DNA of 64,000 bases from Mycobacterium sp. OTB74 (GTDB lineage Bacteria > Actinomycetota > Actinomycetes > Mycobacteriales > Mycobacteriaceae): positions 62,001 to 126,000 of the forward strand of contig NZ_JARXVD010000009.1 of assembly GCF_029892685.1 (NCBI RefSeq), in the 5' to 3' direction. This document shows, one piece after another, positions 27,182-35,353 of the stretch. Each line of letters begins with the position of its first letter. Position 1 is the stretch's first letter. The translations under genes and the position numbers were made by a program. Under the pieces are notes generated by a model, which saw nothing but the letters and a program-made list of their open reading frames with translations, did not search any database and had not been told where the DNA came from.

Positions 27182-28588
27182 GTGGCTGATCGGGTCGTGC
27201 TCGTGTGCGGCGACCGGCAGTACAGCCGCGCCGATCTCGACGCGCTCGTCGACACTATGGCTGCCGAGTTGAGCCGCCGCGGCGTGGTGGCCGGCAACCG
27301 GGTGGCCTTGATGTCCTCCAATCGCCCAGAGTTCGTGGTCGCAGTGCTGGCTGTCTGGCGGCTGGGCGCTTCGGTCGTCCTGCTCAGCCCGGCATGGAAG
27401 CAAGCCGAGGTGCGGCACGCGCTGGCCCTGACCAGTCCGGTGGCGGCCGTCGGTGACCACGAGGTGCTGGCCGCGCTGATGCCGATGCTTCACCTTGATG
27501 AGCAGCTGTCGGAAGGCCACGTCGATCCGGCGCCGTCCGATGGTGAAGCAGTGCTGGTGTTCAGCTCCGGCACCACCGGCATGCCCAAGGCCGTTCGGCA
27601 TACCCATCGGGGACTGGCCGCTGCCATCGCGCAATGGCGCACTGTGCTCGGGCTCAGCGACTCGGACCGCATGCAGATCATGACTCCGCCGTCGCACATT
27701 CTGGGTCTACTGAACATCCTCACAGCCCTGGACGCCGGTGTCTGGCTGCGGCTGCACTCGCGTTTCAACATCGACGCCATGCTGCGGCACATTCAGGATG
27801 ACCGCATCACCGTCGAGATGGCTGTCGCGCCAATCGCTTTGGCGCTTGCCGCCCACCCGGACCTCGAGTCCTACGACCTGTCCTCACTGCGCTACATCAT
27901 GTGGTGTGCGACGCCGGTGACGCCGAGCGTCGCCGAGGAGGTGACCCGCCGCACCGGGGTGCAGTGGTTGACCGCGAGTGGCTCGACTGAAGTGGTGTTG
28001 TTCTCCTGCAACGAAATAGGCGGAACCCTCGACACTGTCGGCAAGGCAGTGCCGGGTGTACAGATTCGCATCAGGGCGCTGGATTCGGACGACGTGCTCG
28101 GTCCGGACGGTGTCGGCGAAATCCAGGTGCGCTCGGAAGCCGTGATGTCCGGCTATCTGCCTGACGCCGATACCGAATCGGTCTTCGAGGACAGCTGGTA
28201 CCGCACCGGCGACATCGGCTACCTGGACGCCGACGGCTGGCTCCGCATCACTGACCGTTCCAAGGAAATGATCAAGGTCCGCGGATTCCAAGTTGCCCCA
28301 GCCGAAATCGAAGGCGTCCTGCTCGGACATCCGGCGGTCGCCGACTGTGCGGTGTTCGGGGTACCAGACGAAGTCAACGGTGAGGCCGTGATCGCTGCGG
28401 TCGCCTGCTCAGGCCAGGTCGATGCGGGCGAACTGACCGCGCTGGTCGCCGACCGCCTGGCCCCCTACAAACGACTGTCGAATGTGGTTTTCGTCCCGGA
28501 GATTCCACGTCTCCCATCCGGAAAGGTGTTACGCCGAGTGTTAAGGGAGCAAGTGATGAGCGCTTGCGCGAAGAACAGAGGGCTCTGA
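27182..28588 (+). CDS. Acyl-CoA synthetase (FadD type), short form
   Basis: 468 residues. Motifs: LVFSSGTTGMPKAVRHTHR, SGSTEV, WYRTGDIGYLDADGWL, RSKEMIKVRGFQVAPAEIE and the Lys in PSGKVLRR. It starts at GTG 27182 with GAGGAGG upstream. The last ten residues (MSACAKNRGL) are not family sequence but come from a 33-base mini-ORF repeat fused in frame to the end of the gene. First gene of an operon with two acyl-CoA dehydrogenase subunits and a crotonase-fold protein. It probably activates the acid that the following enzymes degrade. Confidence 0.88.
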   Translation: MADRVVLVCGDRQYSRADLDALVDTMAAELSRRGVVAGNRVALMSSNRPEFVVAVLAVWRLGASVVLLSPAWKQAEVRHALALTSPVAAVGDHEVLAALMPMLHLDEQLSEGHVDPAPSDGEAVLVFSSGTTGMPKAVRHTHRGLAAAIAQWRTVLGLSDSDRMQIMTPPSHILGLLNILTALDAGVWLRLHSRFNIDAMLRHIQDDRITVEMAVAPIALALAAHPDLESYDLSSLRYIMWCATPVTPSVAEEVTRRTGVQWLTASGSTEVVLFSCNEIGGTLDTVGKAVPGVQIRIRALDSDDVLGPDGVGEIQVRSEAVMSGYLPDADTESVFEDSWYRTGDIGYLDADGWLRITDRSKEMIKVRGFQVAPAEIEGVLLGHPAVADCAVFGVPDEVNGEAVIAAVACSGQVDAGELTALVADRLAPYKRLSNVVFVPEIPRLPSGKVLRRVLREQVMSACAKNRGL

Positions 28589-28655
28589 GCATGAGCACTT
28601 ATGCGAAGAACAGAGGCTCAGTATGAGCGCCTGCGCGAAGAACAGAGGGCTCTAG
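28556..28655 (+). repeat. Three mini-ORF repeats (MSACAKN type)
   Basis: Copies at 28556-28588 (in frame with FadD, MSACAKNRGL stop), 28591-28626 (MSTYAKNRGSV stop) and 28623-28655 (MSACAKNRGL stop). Copies 2 and 3 overlap by ATGA, and copy 3 ends TAGTG, overlapping the GTG start of the acyl-CoA dehydrogenase. DNA identity between copies is high (ATGAGCGC-TGCGCGAAGAAC). They could couple translation along the operon, encode Cys-containing leader peptides, or be an inserted repeat. Confidence 0.75.
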
Positions 28656-29491
28656 TGGACGTCCGTCTGACGGCCGAACAACAACAATTGCGGGAGGCCG
28701 CGGCCAGTCTGGCCGGCGAGCTCGGTCCCGGCTCGGTCGCCGAGCTGGACGATGAGGCCCGTCGAGCCCGCCTCGAAAAAGCTGTCGATGCAACAGGTTT
28801 CCGTACCTTGCGCACCGATGGCGCCTCCGGTGTGGAGGTGGCCATCGTCGCGGAGGAATTCGCCCGGGGTCTGGTGGACGTCCCGTTCGTCGGACCGATC
28901 CTGGCCGATGACCTGGCGCAGCGGACCGGTACCGCACCGGCGACCGTCGCCGGGGAGCCCGACAGTGTCGGCGCCGGGGTCGACCTGACCGCCGGCTTCC
29001 GTGGTGTTGTCGAATCGCCCGCCGAACTGGCCTCGCTGTCTGCTGAGGACGCATTGCGTTGGCAGGCCTTGGCTTTGACCGTGACCGCGGCCGACCTTGT
29101 CGGTGCGTCTCGTGGTGCACTTGCGTTGGCATCCGAGTACGCCAAGGTGCGCGAGCAGTACGGCGCCGCGATCGGCTCCTACCAGGCGATCGGTCATCTG
29201 CTGGCCGAAAGTCTGGCGTTGATCGAGGGCTCGATCAGCGTCCTGCGCCATGCCGCTTGGGCTGTCGACGAACTGCCCGGAGAAGAAGCTGTCCGGGCCG
29301 CAAAGATCGCCAAGATCTACTGCGCGCGGGCCGCTCGAACCGTGTGCGAGACCGCCATTCAGGTACACGGCGGCATAGGAAACACCTGGGAATGCCTGGC
29401 GCACGTGTACCTGCGCCGGGTGTTGGTGGCCACCGACACGTGGCCCGTCAAGCTTGAGGACTTGGAGGTCAGCGACCTTGGACTTTCGTGA
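28655..29491 (+). CDS. Acyl-CoA dehydrogenase, short (beta-like) subunit
   Basis: 278 residues. REQYGAAIGSYQAIGHLLAE and VHGGIGNTWECLAHVYLRR mark the C-terminal acyl-CoA dehydrogenase domain; the FAD-binding beta-domain motif is absent. The GTG at 28655 overlaps the stop of the preceding mini-ORF (TAGTG). It overlaps the large subunit by 14 bases, so an alpha2-beta2 complex is likely. Confidence 0.85.
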   Translation: MDVRLTAEQQQLREAAASLAGELGPGSVAELDDEARRARLEKAVDATGFRTLRTDGASGVEVAIVAEEFARGLVDVPFVGPILADDLAQRTGTAPATVAGEPDSVGAGVDLTAGFRGVVESPAELASLSAEDALRWQALALTVTAADLVGASRGALALASEYAKVREQYGAAIGSYQAIGHLLAESLALIEGSISVLRHAAWAVDELPGEEAVRAAKIAKIYCARAARTVCETAIQVHGGIGNTWECLAHVYLRRVLVATDTWPVKLEDLEVSDLGLS

Positions 29492-30560
29492 TTCGCCGGA
29501 GGAAGCCGCATTCCGGGAACGGTTGCGCGGCTGGCTGACCGATAACGCCAAGACCTACAAGGCTTCTGGCGACGACTACTGGTCCCGGATGGGTGAGTGG
29601 CACCAAGCGCTCTACGCCGCAGGATTTTTCGGGACCTCATGGCCCAAGGAGTTCGGCGGCCAGGACCTGGCTCCGGTGTACGACGTCATCGTCGACGAGG
29701 AGATCGCCCGGGCCGGCGCGCCGCCGCGTCCTTCCCTGGGCTACCTGGTGGTCGGCCTGGGCCACCACGGCAGCAAGGAACTGCAGCAGAGGTTCCTGCC
29801 GGGGATGATCAACGGCACCGAGCGTTGGTGCCAAGGGTTTTCCGAGCCGGGTGCCGGTTCTGACCTGGCGTCGCTGACCACCACGGCGGTGCGCGACGGT
29901 GACGATTACGTCATCAATGGGCACAAGATCTGGACCAGCTACTCCGATGTCGCCGACTGGTGCCTGGTGCTGGCCCGCACCGACAAGGACGTGCCGCGCC
30001 ACAAGGGCATCTCGGCGTTCATCGTCTCGATGCACCAGGACGGCATCGAGCAGCGGCCGCTGCAGATGATCAACGGTGTGACAACCGAATTCGGCCAGGT
30101 GGCCTTTGATGGCGCCCGGGTGCCTGCGGCCAACATGGTCGGTGCACCGGGTGACGGCTGGAAGCTCGCGATGACCGTAGTCAGCCACGAGCGCGAGCCT
30201 TCGACGCTGGGTTACTCGGCGCGGTACGGAAAACTGGTGCGGCAGATGGCTTCCGGTTACGAGGGTCGACTGCCCGAGGACCTGGCCTGGGCCGGCGTGC
30301 AGGCCGAGATGCTGCGTCTGCACGTGCGTCGTCGGCTTTCCGAGCAGCTCGACGGAATCACTCACGGCCCCAACGGGTCTCTGGACAAGCTGCTGATGAC
30401 CTGGGTGGAGCAGTCTGTCGGTCATGCCGCGTTGGCAGTCACCGGAACCAGAGATCCCGAATTGCTGAGTGCCTACCTGTACAGCCGCGCCCAGAGCGTC
30501 ATGGGTGGCACGTCACAGATTCAGAAGAACATTATCGCGCAGCGCATCCTCGGTTTGTGA
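29478..30560 (+). CDS. Acyl-CoA dehydrogenase, large (alpha-like) subunit
   Basis: 360 residues. FAD-binding QGFSEPGAGSDLASLTTTA, HKIWTSYSDVADWCLVLARTD, and C-terminal MGGTSQIQKNIIAQRILGL. I use the TTG at 29478 (LDFRDSPEEAAFRERL), since MDFRDSPEEAAFR is the usual beginning of these proteins; an ATG 24 bases earlier adds an atypical tail. It is overlapped by one base (TGATG) with the next mini-ORF repeat. Probably one half of a heteromeric dehydrogenase with the preceding product. Confidence 0.87.
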   Translation: MDFRDSPEEAAFRERLRGWLTDNAKTYKASGDDYWSRMGEWHQALYAAGFFGTSWPKEFGGQDLAPVYDVIVDEEIARAGAPPRPSLGYLVVGLGHHGSKELQQRFLPGMINGTERWCQGFSEPGAGSDLASLTTTAVRDGDDYVINGHKIWTSYSDVADWCLVLARTDKDVPRHKGISAFIVSMHQDGIEQRPLQMINGVTTEFGQVAFDGARVPAANMVGAPGDGWKLAMTVVSHEREPSTLGYSARYGKLVRQMASGYEGRLPEDLAWAGVQAEMLRLHVRRRLSEQLDGITHGPNGSLDKLLMTWVEQSVGHAALAVTGTRDPELLSAYLYSRAQSVMGGTSQIQKNIIAQRILGL

Positions 30561-30627
30561 TGAGCGCTTGCGCGAAGAACATTCGGACTAGATGAGCGCT
30601 TGCGCGAAGAACGATTTGGACCAGTAG
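30560..30627 (+). repeat. Two mini-ORF repeats (MSACAKN type)
   Basis: Copies at 30560-30595 (MSACAKNIRTR stop) and 30592-30627 (MSACAKNDLDQ stop) overlap by ATGA. They share ATGAGCGCTTGCGCGAAGAA (20 bases) with the set at 28.6 kb and again fill the gap between two genes of the same operon. The last copy ends in TAGGAG, which also serves as ribosome binding site for the next gene. Confidence 0.75.
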
Positions 30628-30635
30628 GAGACTGA

Positions 30636-31400
30636 ATGTACGGAATGCCAGATGAAATCGATGTCAAGGCCGACGGCGACCTGCGCATCATCACCCTCAA
30701 CAGGCCCGATGCGCTCAACGCCGTCAATGACAATCTGCACGTGGGCCTGGCGAGGATCTGGGAAGAACTCAACGAGGATGCCTCGGCACGTGCGGCCGTG
30801 ATCACCGGTGCGGGACGGGCCTTTTCGGCCGGCGGCGACTTCAACTACCTCGACGAACTGCGTCGCGACGAGGCGTTGCGGCAGAAGACCATCAAGCACG
30901 GTCGGGACCTGGTCATCGGCATGGTGCGCTGCCGGATTCCGGTGGTCGCCGCGGTGAACGGTCCGGCTGTGGGCCTGGGTTGTAGCCTGGCCGCGCTGTC
31001 GGACATCGTCTACATGGCGCCGGGCGCGCACTTCGCCGATCCGCATGTGCAGATCGGTCTGGTCGCTGCTGATGGTGGCCCGCTGGTCTGGGGTTCGCAG
31101 ATTTCTCTGTTGCAGGCCAAGGAGTTCGCGCTGACCGCCACTCGGATCAAGGCTGAGCGCGCACTCGAACTCGGACTGTGCAACCACGTCGTCGAGGATC
31201 CGCTGGCTGAGGCAATCGCGTGCGCGCGCAAGCTCGTGGAGCTGCCCAAGCAGGCCGTCGAGGCGACCAAGCGGCTGATGAACATCCAGCTCGAGCAGAA
31301 GGTGATGGCGTCGCTGGATTACGCCAACTTGGCCGAGTACGTGTCGTTCGGAACCGCCGACTTCAACCGGATCGTGGACGGGCTGATAGCGAAGAACTAG
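30636..31400 (+). CDS. Crotonase-fold protein (enoyl-CoA hydratase family)
   Basis: 254 residues with crotonase-fold motifs GAGRAFSAGGDF (oxyanion loop) and AAVNGPAVGLGCSLAALSDI. By remembered rat enoyl-CoA hydratase alignment, Glu144 is Ser here (GCSLA) and Glu164 is His (DPHVQIG), so simple enoyl hydration is doubtful; isomerase, hydrolase or C-C lyase chemistry is possible. An Asp in AADGG may act instead. Last gene of the FadD-dehydrogenase operon. Confidence 0.8.
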   Translation: MYGMPDEIDVKADGDLRIITLNRPDALNAVNDNLHVGLARIWEELNEDASARAAVITGAGRAFSAGGDFNYLDELRRDEALRQKTIKHGRDLVIGMVRCRIPVVAAVNGPAVGLGCSLAALSDIVYMAPGAHFADPHVQIGLVAADGGPLVWGSQISLLQAKEFALTATRIKAERALELGLCNHVVEDPLAEAIACARKLVELPKQAVEATKRLMNIQLEQKVMASLDYANLAEYVSFGTADFNRIVDGLIAKN

Positions 31401-31415
31401 CGCGGTTCCCACGCA

Positions 31416-32534
31416 TCAGCCGCGGGGTAACTCGACGGTGAAGGTGGCGCCACTGCCGACGCCGCCACTTGCCGCTGTGATGTGGCCATGGTGGGCTTCG
31501 ACAAGGGCTTTGGCGATCGACAACCCGATGCCTGAGCCGCCGTGGGCCCGGTCGCGGGCGGAATCGGCGCGGTAGAACCGTTCGAACAGACGGGGCAGAT
31601 GCTCGGCGGCGATGCCGTCGCCGTCATCTGCGACCCGGATGCGTACTACGCCGTCGGTTGAGCTCGCCGTCACCCGGACCGTTCCGCCTTCAGCGGTGTG
31701 CCGCAGCGCATTGGTCAGCAGGTTCGCCAGCACCTGATCGAGCCGCTGCGGATCGGCCCACAGCTCGGGCAAGTGCGGGTCGCTATGCGACGTCAGCAGA
31801 ACGCCTTTGGTGCGGTACGGTGCTGCAAAAGCATCCACCGCAGTGGTGATCAGCGCAGCGGGGGAGACGTGCTGCGCATCGAGTTGCGCGGCGTCGCGTT
31901 CGGCTTCGGTCAGCGCTCGCACATCGGAGCTGAGTCGGGCCAACCGTCGGGTCTGGTCTCGTAAGACGGCGATCGTGGTTTGGTCGAGGGGATGGATACC
32001 GTCCTCGACTGATTCAAGGTACGCGTCGATCACCGACACCGGGGTACGGAGTTCGTGGGCCAGATCGGCCAGCAGCTGACGCCGGGTCGTCTCCACCGCA
32101 CCGAGCTGTTCGGCCATCGTGTTGAAGGCATCCGCGATGGCGTCGAACTCCGTGCCCAAGTGTGGTGGTGAGACGCGAATGTCGTAGTCGCCGTTGGCGA
32201 CTGCGGTAGCGGCAGCTGCGAGTTCAGTGGTCGAGCGGTGCATTCGGCGGCTGAGGTACCAGCTCAGCGCCAACGCCGTGGTGGCCGCGACGGCCAGTGA
32301 AATGCCCACTGCCACCGCGGTTGCCTGCCGGAAGGTGTGCTCGTAGGGGTGGGGACCGGTGCGTCCGGGGATCAGCACGTCCCGCATCACACGTCGGAAC
32401 ATGGGCGGGCCGATCAATATTGCGACGGTGCTCGTGGTGGCTATCGCCGCGATGACCACCACTGCGTTGGTGATCAGCAGCCGCGTCTGAATTCCGCGCC
32501 GGCTGCGTGGATGTTTCGGGTCCGGAACGGCCAT
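31416..32534 (-). CDS. Sensor histidine kinase
   Basis: 372 residues. Two transmembrane helices (about residues 19-41 and 72-92) flank a short extracytoplasmic loop of about 30 residues. HAMP (LSRRMHRSTTELAAAATAVA), the phospho-acceptor His in LLADLAHELRTPVSVI, N box LLTNALRHT, G1 VADDGDGI and G2 GGSGIGLSI follow, so the kinase is complete. Its start overlaps the response regulator stop by one base (TGATG). The signal is unknown; the small loop favours a membrane or small-molecule cue. Confidence 0.92.
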   Translation of the reverse strand: MAVPDPKHPRSRRGIQTRLLITNAVVVIAAIATTSTVAILIGPPMFRRVMRDVLIPGRTGPHPYEHTFRQATAVAVGISLAVAATTALALSWYLSRRMHRSTTELAAAATAVANGDYDIRVSPPHLGTEFDAIADAFNTMAEQLGAVETTRRQLLADLAHELRTPVSVIDAYLESVEDGIHPLDQTTIAVLRDQTRRLARLSSDVRALTEAERDAAQLDAQHVSPAALITTAVDAFAAPYRTKGVLLTSHSDPHLPELWADPQRLDQVLANLLTNALRHTAEGGTVRVTASSTDGVVRIRVADDGDGIAAEHLPRLFERFYRADSARDRAHGGSGIGLSIAKALVEAHHGHITAASGGVGSGATFTVELPRG

Positions 32535-33271
32535 CAGCCTTCTCCCATCCGGTAGCCGACGCCGCGCACCGTGGTGACATAGCGTGGCTCGGCGGAGTTG
32601 TCACCGAGTTTGCGTCGCAGATGGCCGACATGAACGTCGACGACGTTGTCGTTGCCGAACCACGATTCACCCCACACGGCCTCCAGCAGTTGGCGCCGGG
32701 TCCACACCTGTCGGGGCCGCGACGACAGCGTAACCAGCACGTCGAATTCCGTGCGGGTCAGCATGATCGGTGATCCGCCCAGGTGCGTCTGCCGACTCTC
32801 CAGGTCGATGTGGAGATCGCCGAACACCCGCGGCGGTGTCCCGGTCGCATCGACTGCAGGTTCGGCTTCTCGACGCGGCCGGCGCAACATCGCGCGGATG
32901 CGGGCCACCAACTCGCGCGGGCTGAACGGCTTGGTCACGTAGTCGTCGGCGCCCACCGACAATCCCACGATGGTGTCGATTTCGGTGTCCCGGGCGGTCA
33001 GCATGACGACATAGGCATCGGAGAAGACACGCAGTTGACGGCACACCTCGATGCCGTCGAGGCCCGGCAGACCGATGTCGAGGATGACGACGTCGGGGTC
33101 GGTTTCCCGCGCCGCAGTCACCGCCGACAGTCCATCGGCCGCCACCGTGACGTCGAACTGCTCGCGGCGCAGATAGCTGGCGACTACGTCGGCGAGCGCC
33201 GCCTCATCGTCAACGACCAGTGCGCGCAGACCCTGCGTGACTTCGGTGGCGTTCACCTGCTCATAGTGCAC
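32534..33271 (-). CDS. OmpR-family response regulator
   Basis: 245 residues. Receiver domain with acidic pair VVDDE, phospho-acceptor Asp in VVILDIGLPG, the Thr in MLTARD and Lys in VTKPF; then a winged helix DNA-binding domain (LTRTEFDVLVTLSSRPRQVWTRRQLLEAVWG, VDVHVGHLRRKLG, RYVTTVRGVGYRM). The GTG at 33271 is used; a GTG 15 bases downstream is possible. It pairs with the kinase gene downstream and is divergent from a small secreted protein gene, a likely target. Confidence 0.92.
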   Translation of the reverse strand: MHYEQVNATEVTQGLRALVVDDEAALADVVASYLRREQFDVTVAADGLSAVTAARETDPDVVILDIGLPGLDGIEVCRQLRVFSDAYVVMLTARDTEIDTIVGLSVGADDYVTKPFSPRELVARIRAMLRRPRREAEPAVDATGTPPRVFGDLHIDLESRQTHLGGSPIMLTRTEFDVLVTLSSRPRQVWTRRQLLEAVWGESWFGNDNVVDVHVGHLRRKLGDNSAEPRYVTTVRGVGYRMGEG

Positions 33272-33412
33272 CCGCGCTCGGGCCTGGTCGATCTAAAGAC
33301 GTGGTCGGAGGTGGCTTCTTTAACGAATCTTCATCGTTTCATCGCGGAACCCTTGTCGGCCGATTCGACGCTTGGAGTCGTCAATGAGCACCACCCACGA
33401 AGGGAAACCACC

Positions 33413-33715
33413 ATGTTCAGCAAGATTGTTTTGGTCTCCACCGCTGCCGCTGCTCTGACGACGGCAGCACTCACTGGCGCAGGTCTGGCGCAGGCCGCGA
33501 GCGCGTCGGGTAACAATGCTTCGGACGTCATCGGCACGCTGCGTAGCGAGGGCTACAACGTTCAGGTCGACGGCACCCCGAGCGGGCCGTTGTCAGGATG
33601 TACGGTGACCGACGTCCACGGCCTGCCCGACGCGGCCGATGCCCTGACGCAGCGCGCCGATTCGCGGGTGATCACCAACGTTTACGTCGACGTCGACTGC
33701 GCGTCGGACTCCTGA
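33413..33715 (+). CDS. Small secreted protein
   Basis: 100 residues. A Sec signal peptide is clear (MFSKIVLVSTAAAALTTAAL, cleavage after GLAQAASA or nearby), leaving a mature domain of about 70 residues with two cysteines (SGCTVTDV and VDCASDS) that could form a disulfide. The family is a small mycobacterial exported type of unknown function. It lies divergent from the response regulator. The gap contains two TCATCG repeats (33331-33336 and 33339-33344), which may be part of a regulator site. The ribosome binding site is GAAGGGA. Confidence 0.75.
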   Translation: MFSKIVLVSTAAAALTTAALTGAGLAQAASASGNNASDVIGTLRSEGYNVQVDGTPSGPLSGCTVTDVHGLPDAADALTQRADSRVITNVYVDVDCASDS

Positions 33716-33725
33716 GCGGCAGGCG

Positions 33726-34460
33726 CTACAACGACATCTCTTCGGAACGCTGCACCGTCCCGGTGATGCCCGTTCCATCCTGAGCTGCCAAAAGCACTGC
33801 GGCACGGCCCATCGCCTCGGGCGGTTCCACGTACTCCGGCGGCACCTCGATGCCGCCACCGCCGGCCTGCCAGCCTTCGGTGAGGACGACCCGCGACGGG
33901 CTCAGACAGTTCACCGCGATGTTGTCGTCTTTGAGGTCGGCGGCCAACCCGAGATACAACCGCTCGGCCGCGGCCTTGGACACCCAGTAGGCGTTGGCGC
34001 CGGGCATCCCGACTCCGGTGGTGGTGATGGCCATCAATGAACCACCACCGCGCGCTCGTACGTGTGGGATTACCGCCTTGGTCACCAGGAAGACACCGGT
34101 CAGATTGACATCCAGGCACCGCTGCCAGCGCTTGAGCGGCGTGGACTCGATGGGTCCCAGCCACAGCACACCGGCGTTGGCCACCAGGATGTCGATGCCA
34201 CCGAACTCCGAAACTGTCGCTGCGACAGCCGCTTCCACCGATTCTTCGCTGGTGACATCGCACGGCACCGGCAGCGCGCGGCCGCCCGCTTCGGCAATGC
34301 CGGCGGCCACCGACCCGATGGTGCCGGGCAAACGACCCTGCTCCTCGGATCGGGCGGCCACCGCTACCGCGGCTCCTTCGGCGGCCAGCGCTGCGGCAAT
34401 GGTCGCCCCGATGCCGCGGCTGGCGCCGGCGACGAACGCGACCTTCCCGTCGAGCGTCAT
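33726..34460 (-). CDS. Short-chain dehydrogenase/reductase
   Basis: 244 residues. VAFVAGASRGIGATIAAALAAEGAAV, NAGVLWLG, YWVSKAAAERLYLGLA and CLSPSRVVLTEGW mark a classical SDR. The C-terminal end (GTGITGTVQRSEEM) deviates from the usual VDGG and suggests a specialised substrate. Its start overlaps the stop of the upstream SDR by one base, so the two form one operon controlled from site D. Hydroxyacyl-CoA is the likely substrate class. Confidence 0.83.
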   Translation of the reverse strand: MTLDGKVAFVAGASRGIGATIAAALAAEGAAVAVAARSEEQGRLPGTIGSVAAGIAEAGGRALPVPCDVTSEESVEAAVAATVSEFGGIDILVANAGVLWLGPIESTPLKRWQRCLDVNLTGVFLVTKAVIPHVRARGGGSLMAITTTGVGMPGANAYWVSKAAAERLYLGLAADLKDDNIAVNCLSPSRVVLTEGWQAGGGGIEVPPEYVEPPEAMGRAAVLLAAQDGTGITGTVQRSEEMSL

Positions 34461-35224
34461 TACCGCGGGGGGAACCGCAGTGCGCCGTCGAGGCGGATGA
34501 TCTCGCCGTTGAGGTAATCGTTCTCGGCGATGCTCTGCGCCAGCTGGGCGTACTCGGTGGAACGGCCCATGCGCTTCGGGAAAGGCACCTGCGGACCCCA
34601 GTACTGCTCAAGCTGGTCAGCGGCCTTGCCGTAGGCCGGGGTGTTGATGGTGCCTGGCGCAATGGTGACGACGCGAATCCCCAAGGGGGACAGGTCACGA
34701 GCGGCAACCAGGGTCATGCCCAGCACACCGCCCTTGGCTGCCGCGTACGGTAGCTGGCCAATCTGACCTTCGTATCCGGCGATCGAGGCCGTGTTGATGA
34801 TGACGCCGCGGGCGCCCTCCTCGAGCGGCTCGGTCTGCGCGATGGCCGCGGCCGACAGGCGCAGCACGTTGAACACCGCCGTCAGATAGAACTTGATGGT
34901 CTTCTCGAAGCCCTCGAGGTCCAGCGGCGAGCCGTCTTTGCCGATCAACCGACCGCCCGCTGCTGGGCCACCGTGGGTATCGACCGAAATACGCAGCGGT
35001 GCAAGTGCTTGCGCCTCCGCGATTGCGGCGTTGACCGATTCTTCGGAGGTGGCATCGGTGCGCACATACTTCACGCCGAGCTCGGCTTCGAGCTCCTTGC
35101 CCTTCTCGTCGGCAAGGTCGGCGATGACGACCTTGGAGCCCGCCGCGTGCAGCCTGCGTACGGTGGCTTCACCGAGTCCGCCGGCTCCGCCGACGACGAT
35201 CGCGGAAGTACCTGCGATTTCCAT
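34460..35224 (-). CDS. SDR of the type II hydroxyacyl-CoA dehydrogenase (HSD10-like) kind
   Basis: 254 residues. IAGTSAIVVGGAGGLGEATVRRLHAAGSKVVIADLADEKG, DTHGG in place of NNAG, the long insert typical of HSD10 (GRLIGKDGSPLDLEGFEKTI), NTASIAGYEGQIGQLPYAAAKGG and IAPGTINTPAYG. It would oxidise a 3-hydroxyacyl-CoA in beta-oxidation. Start ATG 35224 with AAGGGA upstream; a longer reading that crosses the operator is rejected. First gene of the two-SDR operon, divergent from the MeaB-type GTPase. Confidence 0.86.
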   Translation of the reverse strand: MEIAGTSAIVVGGAGGLGEATVRRLHAAGSKVVIADLADEKGKELEAELGVKYVRTDATSEESVNAAIAEAQALAPLRISVDTHGGPAAGGRLIGKDGSPLDLEGFEKTIKFYLTAVFNVLRLSAAAIAQTEPLEEGARGVIINTASIAGYEGQIGQLPYAAAKGGVLGMTLVAARDLSPLGIRVVTIAPGTINTPAYGKAADQLEQYWGPQVPFPKRMGRSTEYAQLAQSIAENDYLNGEIIRLDGALRFPPR

Positions 35225-35261
35225 GCCATTTCCCTTCTTGCAACTCAGACTCTCAGCTTGA

Positions 35262-35276
35262 GAGAATAGCATTCTC
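35262..35276. promoter_or_regulatory. Shared regulatory motif, site D
   Basis: A perfect palindrome GAGAAT-AGC-ATTCTC, the same as at 27122-27136 with a different 3-base spacer, lies between the divergent SDR operon and the MeaB-type GTPase gene. Confidence 0.78.
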
Positions 35277-35353
35277 ATGCTAGATCGGGAGGAATAAGCT
35301 CAGTGCTGAAAGCCGTGAACGCGGTCGGACCCTGCGGCATAGGCTCGCGGTAG

